From NCBI GenBank assembly GCA_949825065.1, contig OX463842.1, positions 32,668,727 to 32,732,726 on the forward strand: DNA of 64,000 nucleotides, in the 5' to 3' direction. How positions within the stretch are numbered: position 1 is the stretch's first letter; each line of letters opens with the position of its first letter. This document shows, one piece after another, positions 50,046-62,895 of the stretch. Under the pieces are notes generated by a model. That model searched no databases. It worked only from the letters and a program-made list of their open reading frames with translations, and had not been told where the DNA came from. This DNA comes from Odontocerum albicorne (lineage: Eukaryota > Arthropoda > Insecta > Trichoptera > Odontoceridae). A program made the position numbers and the translations under genes.

Positions 50046-51639
50046 ATTTATTATGTTAATATTTCTACCATATCTGCACAGATATTTCAGTCTTTTTAAG
50101 TATTTTTAAAATCTTGACCAAGCAATGCATTTTTTAAGAAAATTCAAATATTTTTTTAATAATTATATTATTTGCTCATGATTCTGATAAACAAAGATTT
50201 TGAATATACTGGTGCAGATTTTAGCACTCAAAATGTATTTGAAAATCTGAATCTAAGTCGAGTTGTATCCCTTAGCAACGTTTCCATTTCATATGTGTAG
50301 TCGACAGTTATTTTGCTTAAGCGAGTTAACGTTCAATACAATCTATTACGCAATTACACTAATCCTGTTACCAGATCGCTAAGGCAGTGACAACACTTAG
50401 GAACGTTTACAGCCTTATAAACGAAGAATTTAGTGTTCGGTTTAGATAAGGGATTCTTTTAAGTTGTGAAGATTTTTTTTAACCATACATTTGATAAAGG
50501 TTTTTTTAAATGATTAATTATGCTTATGTGAATAATCAATGTTGTCGATGATGTTTATTAAAAATAAACACATTTTGGATTTAATGGATGGTTGGGAGAC
50601 CTCAATTTTGCTGACCAGATTAAAGAGAACCGTATCCTCATATTGGGTGCTATTTATTGGTTAAAAAACCAGTTAAACCTCTGTATCAGACTTTTTTATT
50701 CATTGATTCACATTTTTACACTTATATCAAAACAGTTTTTAAAAATTGTTTCGAGAAAACTGATTGGTTTTCAGTGAAGCTCACCGTTCTACTAAATGAC
50801 TAACAAAGATGGGCTTGTTTGTAAATGCATTTCATTTATATACTTATATTATAATTATTTTCATAGTATATCTTATGTAATTCGTCGAAACATTTAAATA
50901 ACATTTTTTAACTACAAATATTTATTCATAACTTAAAAAAATATTTAAATTACGTGTGTTTGTAATTTGATTTTTTTCTCCCCGCAATTTTATATAATTT
51001 TCAACAGTATTTTTTCCCATCAAAAGTGATACAAATGAAATTTTGAATATTTTATTAATTTTAAAATGATATACCAAATGGAAAGAAACGTAAAACCCAG
51101 ATTGTTGCTGAATTTGAAATTCTTGAAACGTTTGAACAAAAGACACGGACTGAGATCTCTAGCTGAGAATCACTGGTGTATGAAATACAACCTACGTTTG
51201 ATCTTTACAAATCAAAAAACACTATCTGCATTTAAATGTCAAGAATTTATATTTTGTTCACAGTTAGGAAAAAACTATCAAAAAATGTTCGTAACAATAA
51301 GTTTTCCCTATAAATTATGTAAAGTAAACTTTCCAATAACATGTTTGTTAAAATACTATAAAACCAAGTTTGAAATACAAATCACTAAATCGAATACAAA
51401 CTCTTTCGTAATGATCACAGGGAACATTAAAAATGCTTTAATTGTATCAATTTAAATGATGTTGGCTTCAAACACATGACTGATTGATGCCGTATTGCAT
51501 CGTAGTATTATATATAACACTTCCACTGCGTTAACTTACAACACGACACCCTAACTGTAATATGGAAATTTATTCTAACAAATATGTTGAAAAATTATGA
51601 CCACGCCACAAATTGCTTACCCATTTTTAGTGTTCTATT
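50046..51639. other. AT-rich non-coding DNA
   Basis: The 129-codon frame at 51066-51455 is Lys/Asn/Phe-rich with no domain, consistent with chance in AT-rich DNA. Confidence 0.4.
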
Positions 51640-51703
51640 GGTAATCGAAGCGAAAATCCCCGGATATAAAGTCCAGTATCCTATCTTCTAGGTCACAGAG
51701 GTC
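51640..51703 (-). repeat. SINE tRNA-like head fragment
   Basis: Minus strand: cctctgtgacctagaagata and a degraded B box (cgggga...cgcttcgatta). Confidence 0.4.
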
Positions 51704-52119
51704 TTTGAATAGTCTTTAATAATAAATAAATAATTTAAGTGGACAGGTACCAAAACATTTTTGTTTAAAACAAATAAGAAAATAAATGTGCTTTAATTTA
51801 CAATTTGAATGAAAACAAATTTCAGAATGTTTAATTCACTATTAACTTGAATTCATAAACGTATAAGCTTAACAAAAAATATTAATTTTACAAAAATCAA
51901 ATACGTTTTTCGTTCCGTAAAATATTCAGCTCTTTCTAAAATACTAGTACTCGTATATTATTCATTTTAAATATTATGAAGTACATAAATATAAGTAACT
52001 CAAACCGACAAAGCAATAACAAAGAAATGCATCAAAAGGGTGCCTAGGGGTGCTTGAGTCTAGACAAAGAATGTTTCATGTTATCCTTTTAAATAAACAT
52101 TGCACTTCCATGAAAACAT
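51704..52119. other. AT-rich spacer
   Basis: No gene seen. Confidence 0.4.
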
Positions 52120-52330
52120 AAAGAAAATGAGAAACGGCGCCTCCGGAATCATTCTCGCTGAGAAAATTCTCTTGTCAAAATGTCAGTCTGTGCACATCCC
52201 CGTCCTGACGTCCATATTAAACGTACCATTATGAAAAATTGCGGGGAAACTATTATTTGATGCTTTTATTCGTATTTATCCATCCGGCCATCGCAAGCTG
52301 GCTTCCATTTTTTAATTCAAAACGGCTGCT
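52120..52330. other. GC-richer unique island
   Basis: aacggcgcctccggaatcat, cacatccccgtcctgacgtc and ccggccatcgcaagctggct stand out from the flanks. No ORF, repeat partner or splice context. Possibly a conserved non-coding or regulatory segment. Confidence 0.35.
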
Positions 52331-54149
52331 ACCAGAGATCAACATACAATCTTTTCAATTATGTGTAATACATTTTCCATGTTATTTAACGAAATATTAT
52401 TCACCATTCTAGAGAGTTTATTCACTAAGTATTTTACTATTATAGAACTTTTCATACGTAAGTCTAAAAGTACCCGAAATCTTAGTAAGTAATGGTTTTT
52501 AACACTTTCTGGTTTAAAACATTGAGAAGTACTCAAGTTTCGTACGTAGTTTCAGATATTTTTAATATTGTTAACGAGTTTTTTAAATAAAAAAAGTAAG
52601 AAGAAAATTTAAATAAAAAAGATAAGAACTTGTATATTTATGAAAATCTTTCGAATTGTTTATGACCTAATTATGAAAGACTAAATATTCAATTCTAGAA
52701 TCTGTGTTTAACAAGTTCAACATAAAAAGTGGCCACCGAAACATTTATGTACAGCCTGTGGACAACAAATGTGGAAGGTGACGTACTAAGTTGTCTGAAA
52801 GTTCCATTAATACACATATTTAAAATCAACTATCTTAACTTGTAATTTGTTTTATTAAACACTGTTTATTCCACTTTTTGTAACGGTATATCCCTACCGC
52901 TTTCAAGGCTTTCACCTCATCAACAGAGATCACAAGCAAGATGCCTTAATTATAAGTAATATATATCTTAACTTGGTTGAACAAAAAATCTGAAATAATT
53001 GTTTTGTCATACGCGTGTGAAATATTAATACTGTCGTTCAAAGCCACAAAAAGGGCATAAGTATTTTAATAAGCAAGGAAAGAAACTAAAAATGCAATGA
53101 ATGGTTTCGCTTTCAAATAAAGAACAAAAATATATAGATCATGAAACTATTAGAAATACTAAACTGAATTAAACAGGCCATTTAGCAAGGACAACATACA
53201 ACTAATGGACGCTCAGTCTCTTACAGGGACACTAAAGTGAAACTAAAAGCCCTACAAAGGGACCTACATATGTGCTTAGTGGATTAATTGTATGACATGT
53301 CAGCAAACGACAATGGAGGAACTGTTTTGGAGTTCTCTTGAAAAGTCTGATTTTTCTCTCATATATAACTCTTCGAAATTGCGCAGTAATTATTTCAGTC
53401 ACCGGGCTCCTTTTGAATGTGTCTGAGGAAATCTTCGAGTCCATCCGACATAACTTTGAATTCTGTAATCATAACTCTAAGAACAAATAAAGGAACTCAG
53501 ACATATAATTATGCATTTTACAAGTCGCTTAATCTCAGCAGTGACCTATTGCAAATGATTCTGATAGTTCCACAGACCTATTTTTTAAAACAACAACCAT
53601 CCGAAATCAAAAAGATGTTTAAGTGTCCATTACTCTATTAAAAATGATAACTCATTAAGCAATTATGTTTATCCCACAGAGTAACAAAAACGCCACCTTA
53701 TTTTGAAATTCGTCACCGAAAAGTTTAAATCGTAAGAGACAAAGTCTTCGTTCTGACCTTCTATTCGTATCTTATCGTAACGTTGCCTACCTAGAATTGA
53801 TATTTTTCATCTCCTTGCAATTTAATTCTATACCATAAAATGGGGGACCGCTCTCCTCTAAGTTATACATATTCTGCCGCAGACTCTGGAATCAGTTACC
53901 GGTAATTTAAAAAAAATATTATATTACTCTTCAATAACGAAATAAGTTTTCACATAGATCTTATTTTCTTGTCCATTCCAACCTCCCATCTTATTCTCCA
54001 CTCTTTGGTGATATATTTTTAAATATCGTTTTAATTTTATTGCATTAAATATGTGGATTCTTTTTCTCTTAGAAAATAACGTTGTAACCCAGAAAAAGAC
54101 TCTTATCTGAGTCACTCTTGGACAAAAAAAGTTTCTTATCTCAGTCAAA
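52331..54149. other. AT-rich non-coding DNA
   Basis: No supported gene. The reading frames found are short and featureless. Confidence 0.4.
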
Positions 54150-54222
54150 TTTTCTGGTTAATTGAAAAAAATTTACATATGGCAATAAAATCGCCAAATG
54201 TATATTTTACAATAAAGTTTCT
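54150..54222 (+). repeat. SINE family A tail fragment
   Basis: tctggttaattgaaaaaaat and catatggcaataaaatcgcc match the tail region. Confidence 0.45.
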
Positions 54223-54675
54223 TAATAAATAAAATGTGAAAGCGCGATATCTTTTCTTTTACGAGTCTAACGTCTAATGATGTCGTTTTTAGCCAACCTC
54301 CATTAGAAAAAGAAATCGTACATGAATCATATAAAATCACAATATGGTACAATATCTGAAATAATTTTGCCTTCAGTCAAACCCTTTTAAAGCATTTTAT
54401 GTTTCAACATTCCCATTTAGCCATGAATACGCTTGTGTAATTGAGTCTTTAATCGATGTTGGCGGAGTCACGGCCCCATGAAGGTTTTCAATTTATTGAA
54501 ACTTCAGTGCACTCCATCGAAATAGCTGCATTTTCATGGAAATATTTCGTGTCCAAAATACAAAAATAAAATTAAAGTTACACATTTTCAACGAATTTAT
54601 TTACATGTTTTTAAAACAAATACTTCTCTCTGAAATATTTTTCATACCGATTACGTTTTTGCTTATATTTTCATA
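54223..54675. other. Non-coding DNA with a GC-richer patch at 54410-54550
   Basis: ttaatcgatgttggcggagt and cacggccccatgaaggtttt are unlike the flanks; no coding frame. Confidence 0.35.
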
Positions 54676-55023
54676 ATAAAACTTATCAGTATACTAACAT
54701 AACGTACATATCTTAACATTAAGTCAGTCTCAGTCTAAGTAACTATTTAACATTGATTAATAAAACTTATCAGTATACTAACATAATATACATATATGTT
54801 TACATTAAGTAAGTCTCAGTCGAAGTAACTATTTAACATTGATTTATAAAACTTATCAGTATACTAACATAGCATACATATATTTACAGTAAGTAAGTCT
54901 CAGTCTAAGTAACTATTTAACATTGATTTATAAAACTTATCAGTATACTAACATAACATACATATCTTTACATTAAGTAAGTCTCAGTATAAGTAATTAT
55001 TTAACATTGATTTATAAAACTTA
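54676..55023. repeat. 84-bp minisatellite, four units plus a stub
   Basis: Units start at 54676, 54760, 54846, 54930 and 55014 (periods 84, 86, 84, 84). Each contains ataaaacttatcagtatact, taagtctcagtctaagtaac and tatttaacattgattt. Stops in every frame. Confidence 0.95.
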
Positions 55024-55069
55024 AGCAAGTTTAAAGATGTATATTGAATAAAAATATTATAATCGTGCT

Positions 55070-55300
55070 ACACCTCCTTGGCCTAGGCCCTAGATGATAA
55101 AACACGTGTCTTCCAGCCCGGAGGTTGCGGGTTTAATTCCCAATGAAACCCAGTTTTTTTTTAATAAAATGGAGATTCTGTCTAGTTTTCAATTCAAGCC
55201 TCTAAAAACACTTTTTTTTATTAGCCGGAAGAAATTGTCACATAGCAATAAACTGACTAGGTTGTAATGTATACAACGAAAGTATACTTGAATAAATACA
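55070..55300 (+). repeat. SINE family A, full-length copy
   Basis: cacctccttggcctaggccc (A box with a small insertion), gaggttgcgggtttaattcc (B box), acccag + T run, gtctagttttcaattcaagc, agccggaagaaattgtcaca, gactaggttgtaatgtatac, then gaaagtatacttgaataaat. Confidence 0.75.
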
Positions 55301-55879
55301 ATGTGAAAAATACTCTTGCTCTATTCTATCTGACTACCTAGAAAAAGTAATAAGTTAGGCCATTTAATTACATGTGAAAATAAAAGTTATTTCTTATAAT
55401 ATAATTTTTTTGAGTATTACTGGCATACATTTTGTCACATAAATCTTTTACATTATAATAAAGGGACTCAAAATTTAATTTTCTTAATTTCACAACACTT
55501 GACATCTATATAAACGATGTGGGGTAATTTTTGTTTGAATTAATTTTCTTTAAATAGCTTTAAAATATAGAAGTATTTATTAAACGGTGATACGATAAAC
55601 GAAAAGAAACGTAAAAAAGAAACGAATATAAAAAAAACATTCAGTAAATTAAAATGTACATTTCAGAATAGCTCTTTTTTTTATTAATAGGCAATCTACC
55701 CAAACTAGGATGTTTGTGGTATCAAATTCAAGTCATTATGCAATTATATGAATCAATATCCAATAAATAAACATTTTTTTAAATGACAATTTAAAATTTC
55801 AGGTGATAGAATAGCTCATGTTTAGATAAATTTTGTGGATCATTACTTGATCACTCCCACTTAAAACGAATATTTATAA
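55301..55879. other. AT-rich spacer
   Basis: No gene seen. Confidence 0.4.
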
Positions 55880-56300
55880 GTGCATACATGCATACGCACT
55901 ATCACATCGTTTCCCTGTCGGAGAAGGCAGAGAGGACGCAGCTCCGGACGCACCTTTCGCCTCGTTTACATATGCCATATACATGTTCTCATACAACTTC
56001 CACGATTACTTCCTTCTTTCAAAATATCATTCCCATGATCCAAACATATTTTCTATAGTATTGCTCACATTTGCTCTGTAAATTTATTTTGTTAATATTT
56101 CTTCATTTCTTTGTTCGACATGCCCAAAGCATATCAGTGGTTCACACATGACATGCCCAAAGCATATCAGTTCTTAATTTTACTTAATAAACCAGTTTAA
56201 AGTTCACATAAATACCTAATATCTTCATTCCGTATTCTGTCACATTTTGTCACCTCATGCATTCTTCTCAGTGCACGCATTTCTATAACTTTTGTTCGGC
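55880..56300 (-). pseudogene. LINE 3' coding relic plus tail
   Basis: Minus strand: VIEMRALRRMHEVTKCDRIR then NEDIRYLCEL, the RALRR/RIRNEDIR block of the same LINE family as 22860-23180 and 43400-43850. The tail (ccgacagggaaacgatgtga) lies at 55905-55925. The atgcccaaagcatatcag block is duplicated in tandem. Inactive. Confidence 0.65.
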
Positions 56301-56339
56301 TTCTGTCAGTCTTTTTCCACGAATATCGCGATAAAAAAA

Positions 56340-56560
56340 GTATAGCGCTCTCTCCGCTCTGCTTACCCTGACAGAGAAACGGTGATATATTTGTATGTAC
56401 AATGTGTGATAGAGTAATGAATGATCGGATAAAAGGTAACTACTTGTATGTGAAGGTGTGTGGGTGTGGAAGAGTTGAAGGATGTGTGTGTCGAGATAGA
56501 AAAGTTTGGCTCCCTCTCCACTCTGCCTACCCTGACAAGAAAATGGCGTGATGGTATGCA
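56340..56560 (+). repeat. LINE 3' tails, two in tandem
   Basis: ctctctccgctctgcttacc + ctgacagagaaacgg at 56350 and ctctccactctgcctaccct + gacaagaaaatgg at 56510, each followed by gatgtatgtatg-like sequence: 3' ends of the LINE family at 36590 and 43400. Confidence 0.6.
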
Positions 56561-56579
56561 TGTATGTTTTTGTTAGAAA

Positions 56580-56830
56580 TGGATGTCATAAGTGCATATA
56601 AGAAAGAAATCTTTAATGGTTTGACTACAGTAAGGGAATGAGTTGCGAAAGAATAACGAAACAAATATCGAGAAAAGGATGGAAAGGGAAATTTCAATTG
56701 AAAGAAATGTGAGAAACAGAAAATCTTGTATGACGAGATGTATTAATATGAACAAGGTGTGAGTTGTGTGTGTAAATAGAAGAACGTGGAGATATCTTCA
56801 CTTTGCCTACCCCAAAAGGAAGATCATGTA
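56580..56830 (+). repeat. LINE 3' relic
   Basis: A degraded C-terminal coding region (aaagaataacgaaacaaata, tgtatgacgagatgtattaa) ending in the tail cactttgcctaccccaaaag. Confidence 0.55.
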
Positions 56831-58009
56831 CGAGTATGTAAAATACTACATTCTTTATTTTAAATTTATAAATTATTTTTCTCTTAGTTCGCTTATTTAA
56901 TTCGATTCTTCTTCAATGTTTATTATTTTCGTTTTTAAGAAGGATCAATGATTTATTTGCCACAAAAACTCATTATGATTAAACTTAAGTAAATTGCATT
57001 AACAAAAAAGCCAAATAATTAAAGGCTCGGGGAGTTAAAAAATATAAGGATTAATGAGATTTTTAATAAAATTTGAGGAACCCTTACAATATAATCTTGC
57101 CGAATCTGTTAGATTCCCATTTTGATTCTGATGAATCGGCCCTGGGACTGTGTATTGAGAGATAATGGAGTTAAAATAATGTCTAAATAAATTTTCTGGA
57201 AATAATGCGGAATCGTGGAGCGTTTTTGTTCGGATAAAATAAATATCAAACGAGGATAATGGGATTAATTATAAAATGTTCTTAAGTAAATACAAAGGGG
57301 ACATAATGTTAGATAAATTTACGAAACTTTTCTAGCTTTTATTAAAAATTCTAACTTTTTCACTGAAATCGATGTTTAAGTTGATATTTCATTAAATTTT
57401 GTTTTTTACATGAAACACTTAATATTTTTATTATACTTTTATTAATTTCAAAGAGAGTTTATTAATTTCAAAGAGAGTTCTAACGAGTCTCAAAGAACGC
57501 AGTTATTCCCTAGTAAATTTTTCCTGTAAATAAACAATTCGCTATTAATTAGCCACAAAAATGTAGCAGTCAAACCAGTACAGCATTTCACCGTATTCCA
57601 CGTACGGCTTACTATGAGTGACTTAAACGAATTAGAAGATATGAGGAATATGATAATATAAATATTCACGCAATTATTCAACGGTTTCGAATTTGTGACA
57701 CATATTTTACAGCTGAAACAATATTACTGAGCAAACGTCTTCAAATGGGATCCATGCCAACCTTATATCTTTCAAATACCGACATCGAACAGCCTGTCAC
57801 TCGCTGAGAAGATCATGAACTAGGTATTTATATGAATGTTATTATTATACTCGAAGTAAATATTTCATACTAAAAGATTTACTTCTAGTATTAATCAATT
57901 CACTAAAACTTATCCATTTTTTAATACTTTCTTTGTAATTTAATCACAAATAAAGAATAATTAATCTTTATCATATGTATAATACCGCTATAAAATCTTA
58001 TTATTGTAT
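56831..58009. other. AT-rich DNA with a GC-richer patch at 57090-57260
   Basis: 57090-57260 contains two short dyads (gaatctgttagattc; gattctgatgaatc) and homeodomain-like motifs (gggattaattat). A 20-bp direct duplication, attaatttcaaagagagtt, lies at 57441-57479. No gene. Confidence 0.35.
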
Positions 58010-58075
58010 CAATTTCACTGGTAATAAAACCACCAGATTTTACTGTATACGAAAATTTAATACGATACAACACAA
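58010..58075 (+). repeat. SINE family A tail fragment
   Basis: ggtaataaaaccaccagatt, ttactgtatacgaaaattta, atacgatacaac. Confidence 0.5.
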
Positions 58076-59420
58076 CATCCAGATAATGGGGACAAAAATG
58101 AAAAAGTAGGGGGCAACTTCAAATACTCGGGAGTTCAGTTTACACAGGATTCAAGCGTTCAAGATGATGAAATCGAGAACACATTTTTTTTTAAATTTGG
58201 CAGTTTTCGATTTTAAGATTCTGGTTATGGTTCTAGTCTAGTTATCGTATATGCAATATAAGAAAATCATTACTGACAGAAATTTAATTCATTGAAACGA
58301 ATAATATGAAAGATACTTACTTGTTCCGCATAAAAAAATTATAATTGTTAAACCGACCAGCAATCTTCTCACCCTACTTTATGATTTTTAAACATAATTT
58401 TGACTTGAACCGTCTCAAAACTCTCCCAAGATTTCAGTTCATAAAGGTATTACTAAGGATTTTCGTTTCGCCGTAAAACAAAATACATCTTTTAACAAAT
58501 TCGCTTGAAATGGACCTCATTCTCAGCTCTGTTGGAATGATTAGTAAATATTACGGAAGCAAGTCGTACTCGGGGCGGTTCCTTTGTTCTGCGTAATAAT
58601 TGTACTGAGCATTCCTTTACATCCTCCCGAGCTTTGAACAATATCCCTACCCCTGAGCGAGCTTAGACGTTGCATTTTATATAAGAGGGGTGACAACCCT
58701 TTCAAGGAACTTTCAATTATGATCGTAGTAAAATGTACCATATTAAAAATTGTTTTATGAATTTATAATACTGCAATAAAATTTGATATTGTCGAATGAA
58801 ATTAAAAGTTTTTTTAAGAAGAGTAACTTTAACTGTACTTTAACTTCACAAAGTCATCAAGCTATTTTAATTTTTAACGGTTCTTCATTTACTGGGTCCT
58901 AAATACACTCAAAGAGTAAATATAATAAAAGAAGTCGTTTTTACTGGCATTAGAACACTTGATTATCAAAGCGATTATCATAGCTTAATTACAAAGCTGG
59001 GATTCTGAACATAAATGAGCTATGGAGTGAAACTACGTTGAGGTATAGTACTGTAGTTTGTTCGTCATTACATATTCAAGGACGACAAGTCAAAAGAAGA
59101 TGAAGATGAAGATGATTTTTTAACTCTTAGATATTCAATTTATGCATTCATTTTTGTTTATTTTTTTACTAATCTCCCAACTGCGCTATACTAATTGCCT
59201 TTTTATTATTATTGGGATTTAATGCTCATTAACTTTTTACTTGCACTGGTCTTTTCTTTAAACAAGCACTAGATACATTTTTGAAATTCCAAAGTAAATA
59301 CTAAAAATGTTTAAATATTTACGATGTTTTATAAAGGGTAACCAGCTTCATAAATAAAAGAGAAATATGCACCCCAATTACAAATATGTGTATATCACTG
59401 ATATGTGATGACGAAATAAA
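58076..59420. other. Non-coding DNA, GC-richer near 58540-58740
   Basis: An ATG-opened minus frame of 66 codons (58741-58541, starting MVHFTTIIIESSLKG) and a plus-strand TATATAAG at about 58678 share the GC-richer patch. Neither has independent support. Confidence 0.3.
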
Positions 59421-59546
59421 TAACTTCCATGACCTAGTTGATAAAACGCATGTCTCCCAGCTCGGACGTTGCGGGTTCGATTCCCGTTAAAATCCAGATT
59501 TTTAAAAAGGATTGCAGGTTTTCACTTAAGACCTCTTTAATAAAAG
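59421..59546 (+). repeat. SINE family A, head and body
   Basis: cttccatgacctagttgata (A box), gttgcgggttcgattcccgt (B box, perfect GGTTCGATTCC), atccag + T run, gcaggttttcacttaagacc. The tail is missing. Confidence 0.75.
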
Positions 59547-60919
59547 AAATATAATAATGTGTATAAAGCCTAGAAGTATCACTTCTCTTTATTTTTTCCT
59601 CTTTTGTAATTAAACCAAAACCCATCTTCAACATGTTCAAATTATGTGTTACTTTTTATTTCATAAAATATCCTCTGTATCAATTAATATTGAATACACA
59701 TCTAAAATGAATCAATAATAAAAACAATATTCTGAAATGGCTAACACAGAAATTCGACATTTTCTCAAGAATTGAAATTCCTCAAGTAGAAATTCGATAG
59801 AGTTGAACATAGTTAAGCGCATCGCATCGCTAGTAAACGCCCGTGGGATTCTTCATTAGTAAAATTGAATGGGTTTCCGTAAGTGATTTTCAGTTGATGC
59901 GAGTAACAAAGTGTGCGGAAACCCAAACGTGGAGATGCTCCCAGCATTAACTTGATTAAAATCTTTAACAAACGGTGTCTATATCCAACTTATTTCTTGT
60001 TTTTATTAGAATCGTATGGATTTAATGGAAAGAATTTAATTAACCCTATGTACAATATAATTTATCATTCAGGGGAATTAAATATAATGGTATTATAAAT
60101 ATTATGAACAAAGCCAAAGATTATTTTTCTGTTATCAAATTTGGTATCTAATTCATTGCCCAAATATTTTTTTTTACTCTTTTTATAGCTTTCTATTTTT
60201 TCACACTTAAACTTATAGATTATAAAGGAGATTGAATACAAATAATAAGGAGAAAGGTTTGAAAGCAATATTGAAAGGTTACTGATTTTTTTGTTGTTGT
60301 TTAAAATACGTTTTCGATAAATAGCAATATATTTAAAATGAATATTCTTATGGAAAATTATTATTTTATATTTTACAAAAACACTAACAAAGCGCTTATT
60401 TAATACATATTTTTTAACATTTTTATAAAAACCCAACATTGTTCCAAAGTACTCGATATAAAAATAAATATTTTTATACAATATATAATAATAAATGTTG
60501 TTTGTTATACCATTTATTACATTAACCCCATGACACGTGATTTTATCTCCTCTAACTTGAGGCTCTCTTTAAACAAAATTAAGGTAGAAGCATTTTTCGC
60601 GGGATGAATGTAATTAGTGGAATAACAAAGTAATATATTATTGAATATTCTTCTATGGAGGCCGACAAAGTTAAAGCCTAAGGCTTTGATAAATATATAA
60701 AATATAATTTTTTTCCTCATTTAATGAAAAAAACAGTGTTTTATTAAACCTAAACAGCGTTAACGCCTTAACTTTAAATATTACCTGAATAAAAATTTCT
60801 CTTGATTTGAATATTTTTCTGTTATTTAGCAAGATGTCATTCTTTCCATTCTCACATAATTAAGTGAACTCTTGACTACAAGTCCATTACATTCAGCTTT
60901 AGTGCAAAAATAAATTGCA
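59547..60919. other. AT-rich non-coding DNA
   Basis: The 138-codon minus frame at 60065-60481 is Lys/Ile/Tyr/Asn-rich low-complexity sequence typical of AT-rich DNA. 59820-59950 is slightly GC-richer without a clear signal. Confidence 0.4.
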
Positions 60920-61160
60920 AAAACTTAGCGACATTGAGGCGGCATTGTCCGTAACTAACATAAAGTAATTAACGTCCGTGAAACGCCGCAAGTCTTGCTT
61001 AACAAACCGCTCGGCGGGGCTTGAAACTAAAACCGATAAGCGCAACCGCACAGCTCTCCATTGAGCGTAATATTATGAGGATTATTTGATTTCCACCGAG
61101 ACTCAATACAAACTGATACGGACCCACTCCTTGTCGTCAAACTGATTAGGCTACTTGCAA
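60920..61160. other. GC-richer unique island
   Basis: The strongest composition outlier in the right half: gtccgtgaaacgccgcaagt, aaaccgctcggcggggcttg, gataagcgcaaccgcacagc. No long ORF, no repeat partner in the window. Candidate conserved non-coding element. Confidence 0.4.
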
Positions 61161-61483
61161 CACTAAAGCAATTAAGGTTTTGACAATTGTATGGAATTTT
61201 TCCTATTTTATCTTATTCTCTTTTTACATAAAAATGTTCGGAAGTTTCAATTTTAATTTTATGTAGAAAATCTTTAAAAAATTTGACTTATTCAAACAGT
61301 TTTTTAGAGCGTATACGTCAAAATCCTTGCACTTGTGCAACTCTAGAATAATATATGTAAAGGAGTAAACAGAACCTTTTTTAAATGTTGCATTCAACTT
61401 GGATCAGGATCGGAAAGGATAATTACAAATGGTACTCCTAGTTACCTAACATAGCAATAAGCACGCGATGAAGTAGAGAACAT
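61161..61483. other. AT-rich spacer
   Basis: No gene seen. Confidence 0.4.
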
Positions 61484-61690
61484 TTCTGGTTGGTTCCAAG
61501 CGATTCTCGTGCATGATATTCTAATAATGCGCCAGATTGTACAGTATACTCGTACAACGAAAGCGTAATACAATTCAATAAAAAAAAGATTACCTCTGGG
61601 TTCTAGTTTGGTTTTCACTTAAAAATCTTTAACATATAGATTACAACGTTGCAATATGCCCACCAGGTTATACATCACAATACCATAATT
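61484..61690 (+). repeat. SINE family A tails, two partial copies in tandem
   Basis: First: tctggttggttccaagcgat, gcgccagattgtacagtata, gaaagcgtaatacaattcaa. Second: ctctgggttctagtttggtt, atgcccaccaggttatacat. Confidence 0.6.
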
Positions 61691-62895
61691 TTTTTATAAA
61701 TTCAGTAAAATGATTTGTATAAATATGTTTTATGTTAAAGTCAATTGAAGTACATACTTATAAAATTAATTCGTAGTCATAACAATAGGACAGTAATAAT
61801 TTGATTTTGATGAATTTTGAAGACACAAACTATTGAAAATATATATAGAGTAAGTTTACCCACTTTTTAAAAATAAGAAAAAGATATTTAATAAGTAGCC
61901 GTTTAGGGAGCAGACTCTCGTCGAGGGCGTTCTTATTCGGAATTTGAACCCACTATTATTGACAGACTAAAAATATTACAAAAAAAACAATTTGAGTCTG
62001 AGGGCAGGAAGCCAGTTACTGCGGCCATTAGATTAACATAGATACTTTCCCGCATCTGCATATACTTAGAAAAACATATTTGGTAAGAAAATCGCAGAAA
62101 CCATATCAAAAGAAGACGAACTATAAAGAAATCTTTGTAGATATTATAATATGTGTTAGTAACACATTCGGCTTAAGAATGTATGGTTTTCCTTTGAATT
62201 GTATATTTCTTTATAATTTATTTATTTTAGATACTTTTTTGTTAATTGTACAAATGGCGAGCTTAAAGTTTTTTAACCATCCTAACAAAAGTTATGCAGA
62301 TTCGTGTCAATTGCTAGCTGAAATATTATAACGGTATTTCCTAAGACGATAAAAAAAACTACATTCGTATATTCAATAATAAAAAAATGTATATAATGTA
62401 GATGTATGTAAATTAATAAAAAAAAACTGTAAGTGCCCACTTCTAAAAATGTTCTTACACTTAATAATATCAAATGATATGAAAGAGAAAATGTTAATGA
62501 GAATGACTTACACGTGACTCGTCCGCTCCCTTTGTATGTAATTATTGTCCTTGTGTAAACTGACACGCATTTCGAACAATGTTTTAAGTACACATAATTA
62601 GACAACTAAGAGGGAATAAAGCGCATAGCATTCCCTCGTTTCAAAAAGACTCAGATTCCTGGATATTAAGTTCTTTGTATAACCTCCGGTTACTTGAAAT
62701 TTAACGCAGGTTGTTTAAAGCTTCACTAAATAATTTTCAAATTAAACGTCAAAATAAATATTTTAAAGAATGAATTTGTTGATTAAATAGATGTCGTTTT
62801 GTATTGTTTTACACTTTCATTGTAAATACAATACTTTAAAGTGATATAGTTTACGCTATATTTAAATTAATAATACACCTATACCTCGCTTCAAA
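61691..62895. other. AT-rich non-coding DNA
   Basis: A short SINE family A tail in minus orientation (tacactttcattgtaaatac) lies at 62795-62840. No gene. Confidence 0.4.

Noticed and set aside
51066..51455. 129-codon ORF
   Set aside because: Lys/Asn/Phe-rich reading of AT-rich DNA with no domain or splice support.
59870..59905. gtaagtgattttcag as a mini-intron
   Set aside because: Only about 15 nt, far below any functional intron size.
60065..60481. 138-codon minus-strand ORF
   Set aside because: Lys/Ile/Tyr/Asn-rich low-complexity content; expected by chance at this base composition.
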